A DNA stretch of 37,631 bases from an uncultured Litorivicinus sp. (GTDB taxonomy: Bacteria > Pseudomonadota > Gammaproteobacteria > Pseudomonadales > Litorivicinaceae), in NCBI GenBank assembly GCA_902541775.1, contig CACBSE010000008.1, forward strand, positions 1 to 37,631, given 5' to 3'. This document shows, piece after piece, positions 1 to 9,304 of this stretch. The stretch's first letter is position 1. Every line of letters begins with the position of its first letter. The notes under the pieces are model-generated. The model saw only the letters and a program-made list of their open reading frames with translations, ran no database searches and was not told the origin of the DNA. A program made the position numbers and the translations under genes.

Positions 1-1
1 A

Positions 2-280
2 ATGTATCTTTATGTCGATCAAAAAGAGGGGCTACGGCAGGTCCCGGATGATTTGCTTTCGAGTTTTGGACAGACCGAATCGGTGATGGTACTGCCCTTA
101 ACAAGAGATAAAAAACTCGCCCGAGTTGAAGCGACTGACGTCTTGGAAGCGATTGAGCAGCATGGCTATTTTTTGCAGATTCCTCCACCACTAGAGGCTT
201 TAGCTGAGGCTCAAATTACTGCGATGGTAAAGGCAGAGGAACAGTTGGCCGACACTCAAAACCAAGAGCCAACGAAGTAA
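2..280 (+). CDS. YcgL-family protein, 5' end outside window
   Basis: This is the carboxy-terminal part of a YcgL-domain protein, a small cytoplasmic family of unknown biochemical role in gammaproteobacteria. Family signatures are the YLYVDQK start of the visible part, the GQTESVMVLPL strand and the HGYFLQIPPP segment. Full-length members have roughly 15 more residues before YLYV, so the ATG at base 2 is probably an internal Met and the true start lies before the window. The last 81 bases overlap, tail to tail, the end of the transporter gene on the other strand. Family assignment is by recalled motif similarity. Confidence 0.8.
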   Translation: MYLYVDQKEGLRQVPDDLLSSFGQTESVMVLPLTRDKKLARVEATDVLEAIEQHGYFLQIPPPLEALAEAQITAMVKAEEQLADTQNQEPTK

Positions 281-1336
281 CTCCAGTTCCAACAGCCCGA
301 CTACGAGCAGTGATACCACCGCAGTTCCTACGATCATCATCGCATTTGCGATGTTATTCACAGCAATACGGTCGGCGACAGCGACGGTGTCATCCTGCAG
401 TAATGTATACAATGGTAATGCAAGGAATCCACCACCCATACTTGTGAGCACGAGTCCAGTTGTGGCGGCCTGAAAATCGTTGAGCTGCAGAATGAGTGAG
501 CCGAAGACCATGGCGCTGGCTCCGGCGATAACTCTAGTGGTTAGGTGGCGGTTTTTGAGCAATACACCGAGGCATGCACCGAGTGTCACCCCGAGTACGA
601 AGTAACTTAGTAACGTGCCTACTGATTGTGGTGATAGCTGCCAGGTGTCGACCGTCAGTATGGGTAAGTGAGTGAGCCACACCGATCCGACGCCCCAAAA
701 TCCACTGATGCACCAGATTGCAGACATGGATCGTCGATCTTGACGCTGTTGATGCACTAAATATTGGATGGAACGCGGAGTGTGATCCGGTCTGCCATCG
801 AGGTGAGGAAGGAAAAAAACGCCCATTAACCCGATACAGGCCATCAGTAAGATCAGAGTGATCAGGTGGATTGTTGAGTTGAGGATCCAATCCGAGGCGA
901 TCAAGGTGCCAATCAGAATGGCGACAAATGTGGCCGATTCCATCCAAGCATTTTTATTGAGTAGGTCTGCTTGGTTGGTCAATTGAGGAATCAATGCATA
1001 TTTGAGTGGTCCGATGAGAGCCGACTGAACCCCAAATCCAGCGATACATAGGAGTAACAGCCATCCAAGCTTGAAATAGATCGCGATTGCTGAAATCAAT
1101 GCGAGTACGAGCTCAACAGTCTTCAAAATCATCAACCAACGCTTAGGCGCTTGGACATTGGCTTGGTGTGCTGCAAATCCTGCGAGCATAATGAAAGGCA
1201 AGATGAAGCACAGTGCCGCAGCATTTGCGAGCACTACAGGATTGAGTGTGAAAACGTCCCAAGACAAAGCCGTGATCGCGACAATAAAGGCAGTTTTTAC
1301 GAGATTGTCGTTTGCTGCTCCGGAGAACATTGTCAA
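200..1336 (-). CDS. MFS transporter, LplT-like
   Basis: Inner-membrane protein of about 378 residues with around 12 hydrophobic segments. The family marks are an early GAANDNLVKTAF segment and the loop GPLKYALIPQL, both typical of the MFS branch holding the lysophospholipid transporter LplT and acyltransferase-fused relatives. Substrate is not proven. The start is unsure: the first candidate is TTG at 1336, but the frame is open back to TGA at 1379-1381 and the extra residues (GFAGLLLT) would complete the first helix, with AGAGGA 12-15 bases before CTG or TTG. It lies just downstream of the broken FNR-type gene on the same strand and may have been co-transcribed with it. Its 3' end overlaps the YcgL-like gene by 81 bases. 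Confidence 0.78.
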   Translation of the reverse strand: MTMFSGAANDNLVKTAFIVAITALSWDVFTLNPVVLANAAALCFILPFIMLAGFAAHQANVQAPKRWLMILKTVELVLALISAIAIYFKLGWLLLLCIAGFGVQSALIGPLKYALIPQLTNQADLLNKNAWMESATFVAILIGTLIASDWILNSTIHLITLILLMACIGLMGVFFLPHLDGRPDHTPRSIQYLVHQQRQDRRSMSAIWCISGFWGVGSVWLTHLPILTVDTWQLSPQSVGTLLSYFVLGVTLGACLGVLLKNRHLTTRVIAGASAMVFGSLILQLNDFQAATTGLVLTSMGGGFLALPLYTLLQDDTVAVADRIAVNNIANAMMIVGTAVVSLLVVGLLELELLRWLLVLSVGQLFLCLYHRSNLSLS

Positions 1337-1355
1337 CAGAAGCCCTGCGAATCCT

Positions 1356-2096
1356 CTATTGTGGTTCAGTTGAGGGCCTCACAAGCATTTTGAGTGCATG
1401 ATGGTCGAGTAGTCGAACGGTCTTATTTTCAAAAATCAAAATTTTTTCTCGCTAAAGTAGCCGATTAAACAACTAATTGTCTCAGGGGCCAGCGCAAGAA
1501 AATCAGAGATATCCGTCTGTGGCATGGGGGGCTCAATTTTTGTATCAAATAGATTTTGCCGCTTGTGATGGGTACTTATGGCTTGAATCAGTAACCCAAA
1601 TTGCACAAGTGCTGGCAGATAAGTTTGGATGATCTGACGCTGAGCTTGAGCAGTCTGGAGAGCGATCGCTCGTCGCAGGCCCTGAGCACGCGCAAGTTGC
1701 CTGAGTTGCGCTCCTTGCAGGGGAGCGAAAGGGAGTCGACAGACAGTCGATCGATTTACCGCCTGACCTGTAAATACGTAAGAGCCTCCCGTCAGACCAC
1801 AAGTGACAACAAGATCGCCAAGCATTCTATATGCCTGAAATTTGTGCGTCATGACCATACAGTGGTGTCATGATTTTGAACCCACTACTTTTGACCATGT
1901 GCAAATTACTGGCTGTATCGCGGTGACAATAGAGTTTTTGATCTTTTGGAACTGTGATGTTGTCAGCAACGATTGAGCTTAAACCTGAATTCAAGCACCC
2001 GACAGTTTCGAAGAGAAATAAGGCACAGAGCGCGCACTGCTGAGAAAGACCAGTGGCTCTCGAATCCATTCGCAGCAAGGGCTGTTCTAATCTCAT
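1356..2096 (-). pseudogene. FNR/ANR-type (Crp-Fnr) regulator, frameshifted
   Basis: Three reading-frame pieces line up in order with an oxygen-sensing FNR-type regulator. Piece one (ATG at 2096, behind AGGAG seven bases upstream) carries the Cys-rich start CALCALFLFETVGC and the beginning of the cyclic-nucleotide-like barrel, ending GHDAQISG. A shift of one base near 1829-1834 leads to piece two: LGDL, then STVCRLPF, where Cys matches E. coli FNR Cys122, then the helix-turn-helix DISDFLALAPETISCLIGYF. A second shift in the A/T run near 1440 leads to piece three (ILIFENKTVRLLDHHALKML), the usual FNR tail, stopping at 1356. All four cluster-type cysteines are present, although the spacing of the third (x9) is wider than usual and the recognition helix has Cys where Arg is usual. 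Real decay or two sequencing errors are both possible. Confidence 0.8.
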
Positions 2097-2235
2097 CAGT
2101 TCTCCTGATTGTTGGTTTTCTGTATTTTGACGGAGTTTGATCCGTGGTCAACAAAACGATTTTGTTGCAATGCAAAATAAAAAGAGTATATTGATCTAAT
2201 GGAGCACTGCACAATTACACCCGAAAGGAAGAATT

Positions 2236-2703
2236 ATGTACCAGATTGACACTTCTTTGACCATGTATGCATTAAAGCAGGGAGAAGCCATGGTCTCTCA
2301 ATTCAATGCAATATTCGATCAAATGGTTGATGATTCATTTGCACTGAACCGAGCAATAGTGAAACTTGATCTTGTTGAGATGAGCCCAGGAGAAACCTTT
2401 GAGTTGCTGTTTCCTTATGTGGCAACAGGTAGCGTAAAAAAAAGATCAGTTCATCCAGAGAGTGCCTCGGAGAGCAAGGCGATTGCGCAGACGCCGACAT
2501 CACACGACAATCTGAAGCTGATTTCAGGAATTGGCCCACGTCTTGAGAAGAAGTTACGTGACGCCGGAATTACTTCGTATTCGCAGATCGCTACCTTGAC
2601 GCCTGCCGAGATCACAGATCTTGAAGCAAATGTCGTAAGTTTCCCCGGCCGTATTAAGCGAGATGACTGGATTGGTCAAGCACAATTGTTGATGAATTCT
2701 TAA
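2236..2703 (+). CDS. Helix-hairpin-helix domain protein
   Basis: Protein of 155 residues. The carboxy-terminal half (about residues 92-150) is a helix-hairpin-helix module with the core LKLISGIGPRLEKKLRDAGI, followed by the FPGRIKRDDWIGQAQ tail found in small proteins annotated as flap-endonuclease-like or complex-I 41-kDa-like. Such modules bind DNA non-specifically or act as protein contacts. The first 70 residues are helical and match nothing I recognise; a phasin-like role is conceivable but unsupported. ATG at 2236 follows AAGGA. The gene is divergent from the FNR-type pseudogene and ends in a clear terminator. Confidence 0.7.
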   Translation: MYQIDTSLTMYALKQGEAMVSQFNAIFDQMVDDSFALNRAIVKLDLVEMSPGETFELLFPYVATGSVKKRSVHPESASESKAIAQTPTSHDNLKLISGIGPRLEKKLRDAGITSYSQIATLTPAEITDLEANVVSFPGRIKRDDWIGQAQLLMNS

Positions 2704-2733
2704 CGGCTTTCCTCAGGCGAAGAATTCGGATTT

Positions 2734-2758
2734 GCCGGGCAATAGCCCGGCTTTTTTT
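2734..2758 (+). terminator. Rho-independent terminator
   Basis: Arms GCCGGGC and GCCCGGC enclose the loop AATA and are followed by seven T. It ends the helix-hairpin-helix gene. The nhaA stop codon on the other strand lies in the T run, so the two genes converge here. Confidence 0.92.
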
Positions 2759-3983
2759 AGGTTAATGGCTTCGATCCGAGCACGCAAAATGAGCGTTCAG
2801 GTAGGGCTTTCTTCAACACGAAGAATCCGACGACAGCTGACAGAATTGATCCAGTTAAAATACCAAGTCGGTCGAGTCCCGCTAGCGGATTACCCATGCC
2901 GCCGAAAGCCAGTGAACCAATAAACAATGACATGGTGAACCCGATACCGCATAAGAGCGATACACCAAACAATTGACCCCAGTTCACATGGCGCGGCATC
3001 TGTGCGATGCCAAATTTCAGGATGAGGAAGCAGCAGAGCATCACGCCAATTGGCTTACCGAAGAACAACCCTGCAGCGATACCTATGGGGACTTCGTGGC
3101 CCAAAATAGCCAAGCCTTGTTCCCCGATGGCAACTCCAGCATTGGCGAAAGCGAATAATGGTAATACGATATAGCTGGAGAATCCGTGAAGCTCATGTTC
3201 GAGCTTCACAACTGGTGAGGATTCTTGTTTAGGGATCGTGTATGGAATACAAAAGCCAAGTGCAACGCCGGCGAGCGTTGCGTGGACGCCAGATTTCAGA
3301 ACAGCTACCCACATTATGAATCCAACAAACAAATAAGCCGATTTGTTACCCACATTTGAGTAATTCATCAGAATTAATACGCCAAGTGCCGCGAATGCGA
3401 CCCCCAACGAGCCAACGCTCAGTTGTTCGGTGTAGAATAGAGCAATTATTACGATCGCGCCTAAATCATCTGCGACAGCGAGCGTTAACAGGAATACTTT
3501 CAGTGAAACAGGCACTCTCGGTCCGAGAAGTGCGAGAACCCCAATCGCGAATGCAATATCGGTCGCGGCCGGAATCGCCCAACCGTTTCCAGCGCCATCG
3601 ACACCTTGCGTTACGATAAGATAGATGAGTGCAGGAGCAGCCATTCCACCAACCGCTGCTCCCAATGGCAGCAGTGCCTGACGGATGTCGGAAAGATGCC
3701 CGACCATCAGCTCCCGCTTGATTTCGAGGCCGATCAAGAAAAAGAAAATAGCCATCAAGCCATCGTTGACCCACAGCAGAAATGGCTTATCGATCACGAT
3801 TGGACCAACACCGAACACGACTTTTGTACTGAAGACGTTTTCATAATGCAGAGCTAACGGTGAATTCATGATCGTCATCGCTAAAACTGCCATAATAACC
3901 AGCAAAATTCCCGGACCGACCTCTGAGTGGAGTACAGCTTTAATCTTCTTCAGAGGTCCTAAATTTTGATTTGGAGAGTTCAT
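2757..3983 (-). CDS. nhaA: Na+/H+ antiporter NhaA
   Basis: Inner-membrane antiporter exchanging internal sodium for external protons, used in pH and salt homeostasis. The sequence has the NhaA pattern throughout: LGPLKKI at the start, LLWVNDGLMAIFFFLIGLEI, the TDIAFAIG segment with the first conserved Asp, and the AVADDLGAIV pair of Asp residues that bind the ion. The tail GIGFTMSLFIGSLAF is also typical. Length is about 408 residues. I chose ATG at 3983 because AAAGGGGA lies 11 bases upstream; the longer TTG frame from 4010 would put that site inside the gene. It is divergent from the quinone oxidoreductase gene with about 54 bases between them. Confidence 0.95.
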   Translation of the reverse strand: MNSPNQNLGPLKKIKAVLHSEVGPGILLVIMAVLAMTIMNSPLALHYENVFSTKVVFGVGPIVIDKPFLLWVNDGLMAIFFFLIGLEIKRELMVGHLSDIRQALLPLGAAVGGMAAPALIYLIVTQGVDGAGNGWAIPAATDIAFAIGVLALLGPRVPVSLKVFLLTLAVADDLGAIVIIALFYTEQLSVGSLGVAFAALGVLILMNYSNVGNKSAYLFVGFIMWVAVLKSGVHATLAGVALGFCIPYTIPKQESSPVVKLEHELHGFSSYIVLPLFAFANAGVAIGEQGLAILGHEVPIGIAAGLFFGKPIGVMLCCFLILKFGIAQMPRHVNWGQLFGVSLLCGIGFTMSLFIGSLAFGGMGNPLAGLDRLGILTGSILSAVVGFFVLKKALPERSFCVLGSKPLT

Positions 3984-4037
3984 GTGCGTCAATGTCCCCT
4001 TTAAACGCAAGCTTTTAGTTAGAGGTGCACAAAATTT

Positions 4038-5000
4038 ATGCGCGTCTTAGGTGTCAATAATGCGAAGGCCGAGGCTCAATGGCAAGAGTTGCCTCCGCCC
4101 AAAGTCGAAAAAGGTCAAATTCGGATACAGGTTGAAGCCGCTGGATTGAATCGCGCTGATCTCCTACAAATCAAAGGGCTTTATCCTGGTAAGGTCGAAA
4201 TACCCGTACTTGGTCTGGAATGTTCGGGGATTATCGATCAGATCGGTGAAGGGGTTGATGAAGCTTGGCTAGGCCGTAAGGTTTGTGCGTTACTTCCAGG
4301 TGGAGGGATCGCTGAATATGTTGCCTGCTCGCCCTCGGTTGTTGTGTCTGTTCCCAATGGTCTTGAACTATCTTTGGCAGCTGGTCTCTGCGAGACCTGG
4401 TGTACCGCGTTACTCAATCTGTGGGATCAGGCAGCAATGGTCCCGAAAGATAAAGTGTTGATTCACGCTGGTGCATCAGGTGTCGGAATTGCTGCCATTC
4501 AGCTTGCCCGACTTTTGGGCGCAGTTCCCTATATTACCTGTGGGTCACAGACGAAATTGGACTATTGTTTCGCGAGAGGCGCTGAAGCCGGCGTATTGAG
4601 ATCACAAGATTGGGCGGCCTATTTCAGAGGACTTGGCTTGCAGTTCGATGTGATTTTGGATCCGGTGGGTGCGGGCTACCTTAATAAAGATTTGAGCGTT
4701 GCTGCAAATGGCGCTCGCATTGCGATTTTTGGCCTACTTGGTGGTGTATCGACCGACTGTAACCTTGTTGATTTTCTCTCCAAGAATGTCACGGTATTTG
4801 GGCGCACGCTTCGTACCCAACATGATCGAGTAAAGAGACGACTGTTAGCGGAACTCGAAACTATCGTATGGCCAGGCGTCGAGCGTGGCAAGGTTCATCA
4901 CTGCGTTGAGCAGATCGTGATGCCAGATGAAATCATTGAGGCATATCGAAACATGCAGCATGGTGATCAACTGGGAAAAACGATTGTCCTGATGAAATGA
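4038..5000 (+). CDS. NAD(P)H:quinone oxidoreductase, zinc-less MDR family
   Basis: Cytosolic reductase of the medium-chain dehydrogenase superfamily, close to the PIG3 type, reducing quinones with NADPH. It has the GroES-like amino-terminal domain (AAGLNRADLLQIKGLYPG), the nucleotide-binding turn GASGVGIAAIQLA and the DPVGAGY segment. The structural zinc cysteines of true alcohol dehydrogenases are absent. Length of 320 residues is normal. AGAGGTG precedes the ATG by about ten bases. Only seven bases separate it from gor, so the two are probably one redox-defence transcript. Confidence 0.88.
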   Translation: MRVLGVNNAKAEAQWQELPPPKVEKGQIRIQVEAAGLNRADLLQIKGLYPGKVEIPVLGLECSGIIDQIGEGVDEAWLGRKVCALLPGGGIAEYVACSPSVVVSVPNGLELSLAAGLCETWCTALLNLWDQAAMVPKDKVLIHAGASGVGIAAIQLARLLGAVPYITCGSQTKLDYCFARGAEAGVLRSQDWAAYFRGLGLQFDVILDPVGAGYLNKDLSVAANGARIAIFGLLGGVSTDCNLVDFLSKNVTVFGRTLRTQHDRVKRRLLAELETIVWPGVERGKVHHCVEQIVMPDEIIEAYRNMQHGDQLGKTIVLMK

Positions 5001-5007
5001 GAGTAAT

Positions 5008-6375
5008 ATGAGCCAATATGATTTAGTTGTAATCGGTGCCGGTAGCGGTGGCGTGCGTGCATCGCGAATGTCAGCAGATTTTGGCGCAAAAGTCGCTGTC
5101 GTAGAAGATCGATATCTTGGTGGCACCTGCGTGAATGTGGGTTGTGTTCCCAAGAAACTATACGTTTACGGATCGAGTTTTTCTGAATCATTCCAAGACG
5201 CTGCGGGCTATGGATGGAATAATTCGATTGATGAGTTTGATTGGGCTCGGCTCAGGAATAATAAAATACAAGAAATCAGCCGCTTAAATGGAATATATGA
5301 TCAGTTACTTGAGAACTCTGGGGTGGAACTGATTCGTGGACGGGGTGTGATCGTTGATTCCAATACAGTCACAGTTGGGGATCGCGCGCTATCGACAAAA
5401 CGGATTTTGATCGCCACAGGCGGGTGGCCCCGTCAACCCGAAATACCTGGCATTGAACTGACCAAAACGAGTAATGAGATTTTTGATTTGGATGTGCTGC
5501 CGAAACGGGTGTTGGTGGTCGGTGGTGGTTATATTGCTGTTGAATTTGCGGGAATTTTTGCAGGACTCGGCGTCGACACCACCTTATCGTATCGAGGCCC
5601 AAATCTTCTCAAAGAATTTGATCGCGAAATTGTCGATCAGTTGGTTGCAGAAATGGCTGCCAAAGGAATTGATGTCCGTCTGAATCATCAATTATTCGGC
5701 TTTCAGCGAGAAAGAGATGGAATTCATGTGGATCATTCCGGGGGCGACGCTGCTGGCTTGGTTGTCGACGAAATCTTGATGGCCGTCGGGCGAACTCCAA
5801 ACACCATGGGTCTTGGTCTTGATCATACTCAGGTGACGACTCGAGCTGACGGAACGATTGAGGTGTTTGATAACTTTCAAACCAAAGATCCGTCGATTTA
5901 CGCGGTTGGTGATGTGACTGGAAGTGTTGCGTTGACGCCCGTTGCACTGGCGGAAGGAATGGCTCTTGCGAAGTACTTATTTTATGGCGCTGAATCTGCA
6001 AGTGTAGATTATGATTTCATTCCAACCACAATTTTTTGTCAGCCCAATATTGGTACGCTGGGCATGACTGAAGAAGCGGCAGTCGTGGCTGGTTTACGCG
6101 CAAATGTATACGTAAGTCGTTTCAAGCCAATGAAACATGCATTGAGTGGTCGTCAAGAACAGAGTCTTTTCAAGCTTATTGTCGACGCGGCAAGCGACAA
6201 GATCATTGGATTACACCTTCTGTCGCCAGATGCAGGAGAAATCCTGCAGGGCTTTGCTGTCGCATTAAAGGCTGGAGCAACGAAAGCGGATTTTGATCGC
6301 ACGATTGGGATTCATCCGACCGCAGCTGAAGAGTTTGTCACGATGCGTTCACCGACCCGAGTGATTGGAGCGTAG
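5008..6375 (+). CDS. gor: Glutathione-disulfide reductase
   Basis: FAD enzyme that reduces oxidised glutathione with NADPH in the cytoplasm. Visible parts are the FAD-binding start VIGAGSGGVRAS, the redox-active disulfide GGTCVNVGCVPKK, the second dinucleotide fold GGGYIAVEFAGIFAGLG, the GD motif of the FAD site (AVGDVTG) and the catalytic His-Glu end HPTAAEE. The residues after the NADPH fold (SYRGPNLLKEFD) fit NADPH specificity and the overall pattern fits glutathione reductase rather than lipoamide dehydrogenase. Length is 455 residues. It follows the quinone reductase closely. The ruined SelD-associated oxidoreductase begins right after its stop. Confidence 0.95.
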   Translation: MSQYDLVVIGAGSGGVRASRMSADFGAKVAVVEDRYLGGTCVNVGCVPKKLYVYGSSFSESFQDAAGYGWNNSIDEFDWARLRNNKIQEISRLNGIYDQLLENSGVELIRGRGVIVDSNTVTVGDRALSTKRILIATGGWPRQPEIPGIELTKTSNEIFDLDVLPKRVLVVGGGYIAVEFAGIFAGLGVDTTLSYRGPNLLKEFDREIVDQLVAEMAAKGIDVRLNHQLFGFQRERDGIHVDHSGGDAAGLVVDEILMAVGRTPNTMGLGLDHTQVTTRADGTIEVFDNFQTKDPSIYAVGDVTGSVALTPVALAEGMALAKYLFYGAESASVDYDFIPTTIFCQPNIGTLGMTEEAAVVAGLRANVYVSRFKPMKHALSGRQEQSLFKLIVDAASDKIIGLHLLSPDAGEILQGFAVALKAGATKADFDRTIGIHPTAAEEFVTMRSPTRVIGA

Positions 6376-6384
6376 TTCTATCTC

Positions 6385-7097
6385 TCTGGCCGAATACAGC
6401 CTAGAATTGGGTGGAGCTGGCCAGTCCACTATTTCGCTAATCCGACGTTTTGCTTTGGAGCCACTCGATCATGTGCGGTTGGTCGTTATTAAACCAGATT
6501 CGACGGTACCGTATTGGGGAATGCTCCCGGGTTATTTAGCCAGCTAGTATTCTTTGAACGACCTCTTCATTGATATTGCGGCGTTGTGTAAACAGGCTGG
6601 TGCTCATTGGATTCGAGGATCCCTCGAGCGAATCGATGCAGATACCAAGATACTCCATATCAGTCATCAAGCGTCGCTCTTTTCCGAGACGTTGTAAGTT
6701 TATTAGCACTCCGCGGTTCTAAATACAGGCGCAGCAACAGCAAAAAGCGTTCCTATCTCCCATTCTAATTGCCATTACGTGAAACCGATTCGAAACCTGC
6801 TTGAAGATCTGCCCCATGTTGACTCTGGAATCTTGTTCGCGGCGCTTGCCTTAGGGCGTGAAGTCGGGGCGTCAATTGACCAATGGCTGGTTAGCGCATT
6901 GTGTTCGTTATTTGACACAAGCCAGGTCACAATTCCTGGAGGCGTGCATACCATAACTGATGTGACAGAATCGTGTTGCTGGACATTTAAAAGAAGTGCT
7001 CCATGAAAGTTGTATGACTGTGCAGTGGGTAGAGGTGACTCATTCGTTCGCATCAGTTGAGGAATGTATTTTACAAGGAATTCAGTCAACAGCCTAG
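6385..7097 (+). pseudogene. Remnant of SelD-associated FAD oxidoreductase (TIGR03169-like)
   Basis: Translation continuing past gor gives a degraded relative of the pyridine-nucleotide oxidoreductase that accompanies or is fused to selenophosphate synthetase SelD. The first frame gives LIRRFALEPLDHVRLVVIKP and WGMLPGYLAS, then an in-frame TAG at 6545-6547, then YSLNDLFIDIAALCKQAGAH in the same frame, further stops near 6693 and 6702, then NTGAATA and VKPIRNLLEDL. After a shift near 6966, QNRVAGHLKEVLHES matches the later part of the family. No ATG with a binding site is seen, and only about 255 bases remain before the next gene, so the SelD synthetase domain itself is absent. The best-matching parts are before 6660; the part after 6830 is weaker. 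Confidence 0.72.
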
Positions 7098-7352
7098 TTG
7101 GACAACCGCTCCTACGCTGAAGCAATCGGGTATGGCGCACCAAATCCCGTACTCCTTGACTAGCAGACCTGCGGTCCTTTGATGGTTGCTGCGCCTTCCG
7201 CAATTGCTTGCGGGTAAGCCAACAATGGAGCACGATCGGTCTTTCGCCCCAATAATGTCGGCACAATTACCACCGAAACGTCGTAAAGACTTGTGAAACA
7301 AATTAATTCACATTAAAAGCAGATAACAGTTCGTACGTAATAAGGACGTTCC

Positions 7353-9221
7353 ATGAGCTATCAAAATGAATACGATCAGTCCATTCAAGATCCACAGGGA
7401 TTCTGGCTTGATAAAGCAAATCTCATCGATTGGGTTCAAAAGCCACAGGTCGGCTTGGCTGATGACATTAACGGGATCGAACGATGGTATCCCGATGGCA
7501 CACTCAACACCTGCTATAACGCCATTGATCGTCATGTTGAAGCAGGTCGTGGTGACCAAGTTGCTGTCTATTATGACTCACCTTTAACCGAAACCAAAAG
7601 AGCGCTTAGTTATGTCGAATTAAAGCATGAGGTTGAGCGATTCGCTGGCGGTCTCGAGTCACTCGGAGTGTCCATGGGCGATCGCGTTGTGATTTATATG
7701 CCGATGGTGCCAGAAGCCCTCGTGGCTATGTTCGCCTGTGCTCGAATCGGTGCCATCCATTCGGTTGTTTTTGGTGGGTTTGCAGCTAATGAATTGGCTG
7801 TTCGACTCTCCGATGCAACGCCTAAAGTTATCATTACTGCGACTTGTGGTATCGAGGTGAATAAAACTATTGAATACATGCCGATCGTAAACCAAGCGAT
7901 CGAGTTATCGGACAAAAAACCCGCCTCCGTTGTTGTTTTTGAAAGACCGCAGGCTAAGTTTGAACCTATTGACGGACGTGACATCATTTGGTCAGATCTG
8001 ATGGCGAGTGCTCAACCAATTGATTGTGTGCCAGTGAGTTCCACGCATCCGCTTTACATTCTGTATACCTCGGGAACCACGGGTAAACCAAAGGGTGTTG
8101 TTCGTGACAATGGTGGTCATGCTGTCGCGATGACCTATTCGATGGATGCTGTTTATGACATGAAGCCTGGTGAGGTATTTTGGGCTGCCAGCGACGTCGG
8201 TTGGGTTGTTGGTCACTCCTACATAGTTTACGCGCCTCTGTTATTCGGATGTTCAACAGTTTTGTATGAAGGAAAGCCTGTTCGTACGCCGAATGCGGGC
8301 GCTTTTTGGCGTGTCGTCGAAGAATATAAAGTCAAAGTCCTATTTTCGGCGCCAACCGCTTTCCGTGCGGTACGTAAAGAAGATCCGCAAGCAGAGTTTT
8401 ATAAAAAATATGACCTTAACTCACTCAAAGCACTGTATTTGGCAGGAGAACGCCTTGATCCGCCGACATATCACTGGCTTGATGAGATTTCAGGATTGCC
8501 GGTCGTCGATCACTGGTGGCAAACCGAAACAGGCTGGGCGATTGCATCCAACCCGCGCGGTCTCGAGTCATTTACGCCAAAAGCAGGATCTGCAACAAAG
8601 CCAACGCCTGGCTTCCAGGTAGAAATCCTTGATCCAGAAGGCAAGCAGGTTGCAGCTGGACAGCAGGGCAGTGTTGTCATTAAACGACCATTGCCGCCAA
8701 GTTGTCTCCCGACCGTGTGGGGCAATCAAACGCGATTTGAAGAAAGTTATTTAAATCCATATCCCGGATATTACTTGACTGGAGATGGTGGATTTATCGA
8801 TCAGGATGGCTACGTTTTTATAATGGGCCGTACCGATGACGTGATTAATGTGGCAGGTCACCGGTTATCGACTGGAGAAATGGAAGAAATTGTTGCCGCA
8901 CATTCGGCAGTTGCTGAATGCGCTGTGATTGGCGTTGCAGACGAACTCAAAGGACAATTACCGTTGGGTCTTGTCGTACTCAAGGATGGTGTGAGTCAAT
9001 CACATGATGAAGTCGAGAAAGAGCTGATTGCGTCTGTTCGTGCATCGATTGGTGCAGTCGCTTGCTTTAACCAAGCGCTCGTTGTTGACCGGTTACCAAA
9101 AACTCGGTCAGGTAAGATTCTTCGCGCGACACTGAGAAAGATCGCCGCTGGAGAATCCTATATAGCCCCGTCAACAATCGAGGATCCGGCTGTGCTTGTA
9201 GAGATCGAAAGTCGCTTTTAG
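7353..9221 (+). CDS. prpE: Propionate-CoA ligase (PrpE-type acyl-CoA synthetase)
   Basis: Cytosolic AMP-forming ligase of 622 residues joining propionate, or acetate less well, to coenzyme A. The phosphate-binding motif YTSGTTGKPKGVVRDNGG, the VDHWWQTETGWAI segment and LTGDGGFID are clear, and the tail holds the catalytic lysine in KTRSGKILR. The overall pattern is nearer PrpE than AcsA, but the two cannot be fully separated by eye. AAGGA lies about eight bases before the ATG. No prpB, prpC or prpD is next to it, so it appears as a single gene between the SelD-associated remnant and selU. Confidence 0.82.
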   Translation: MSYQNEYDQSIQDPQGFWLDKANLIDWVQKPQVGLADDINGIERWYPDGTLNTCYNAIDRHVEAGRGDQVAVYYDSPLTETKRALSYVELKHEVERFAGGLESLGVSMGDRVVIYMPMVPEALVAMFACARIGAIHSVVFGGFAANELAVRLSDATPKVIITATCGIEVNKTIEYMPIVNQAIELSDKKPASVVVFERPQAKFEPIDGRDIIWSDLMASAQPIDCVPVSSTHPLYILYTSGTTGKPKGVVRDNGGHAVAMTYSMDAVYDMKPGEVFWAASDVGWVVGHSYIVYAPLLFGCSTVLYEGKPVRTPNAGAFWRVVEEYKVKVLFSAPTAFRAVRKEDPQAEFYKKYDLNSLKALYLAGERLDPPTYHWLDEISGLPVVDHWWQTETGWAIASNPRGLESFTPKAGSATKPTPGFQVEILDPEGKQVAAGQQGSVVIKRPLPPSCLPTVWGNQTRFEESYLNPYPGYYLTGDGGFIDQDGYVFIMGRTDDVINVAGHRLSTGEMEEIVAAHSAVAECAVIGVADELKGQLPLGLVVLKDGVSQSHDEVEKELIASVRASIGAVACFNQALVVDRLPKTRSGKILRATLRKIAAGESYIAPSTIEDPAVLVEIESRF

Positions 9222-9304
9222 CTCGGTGAAAGATGGTACGGGACGGTTGAATGACAGCTGTTTTGCGATACTTCTGAAATGCTCAATCTGAGTGGAAGAT
9301 GTGC

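Noticed and set aside
534-947. Reverse-strand ORF of 137 codons inside the MFS gene
   Set aside because: Out-of-frame shadow of the transporter with His/Arg-rich composition.
2137-2151. FNR-box-like palindrome TTGAT...GTCAA between the FNR-type pseudogene and the helix-hairpin-helix gene
   Set aside because: The spacing between the TTGA and TCAA arms is seven bases rather than the six of real FNR sites, and no other copy supports it.
6775-7266. Reverse-strand ORF of 163 codons between gor and prpE
   Set aside because: Arginine- and leucine-rich shadow of the SelD-associated remnant; no ribosome site and no motif.
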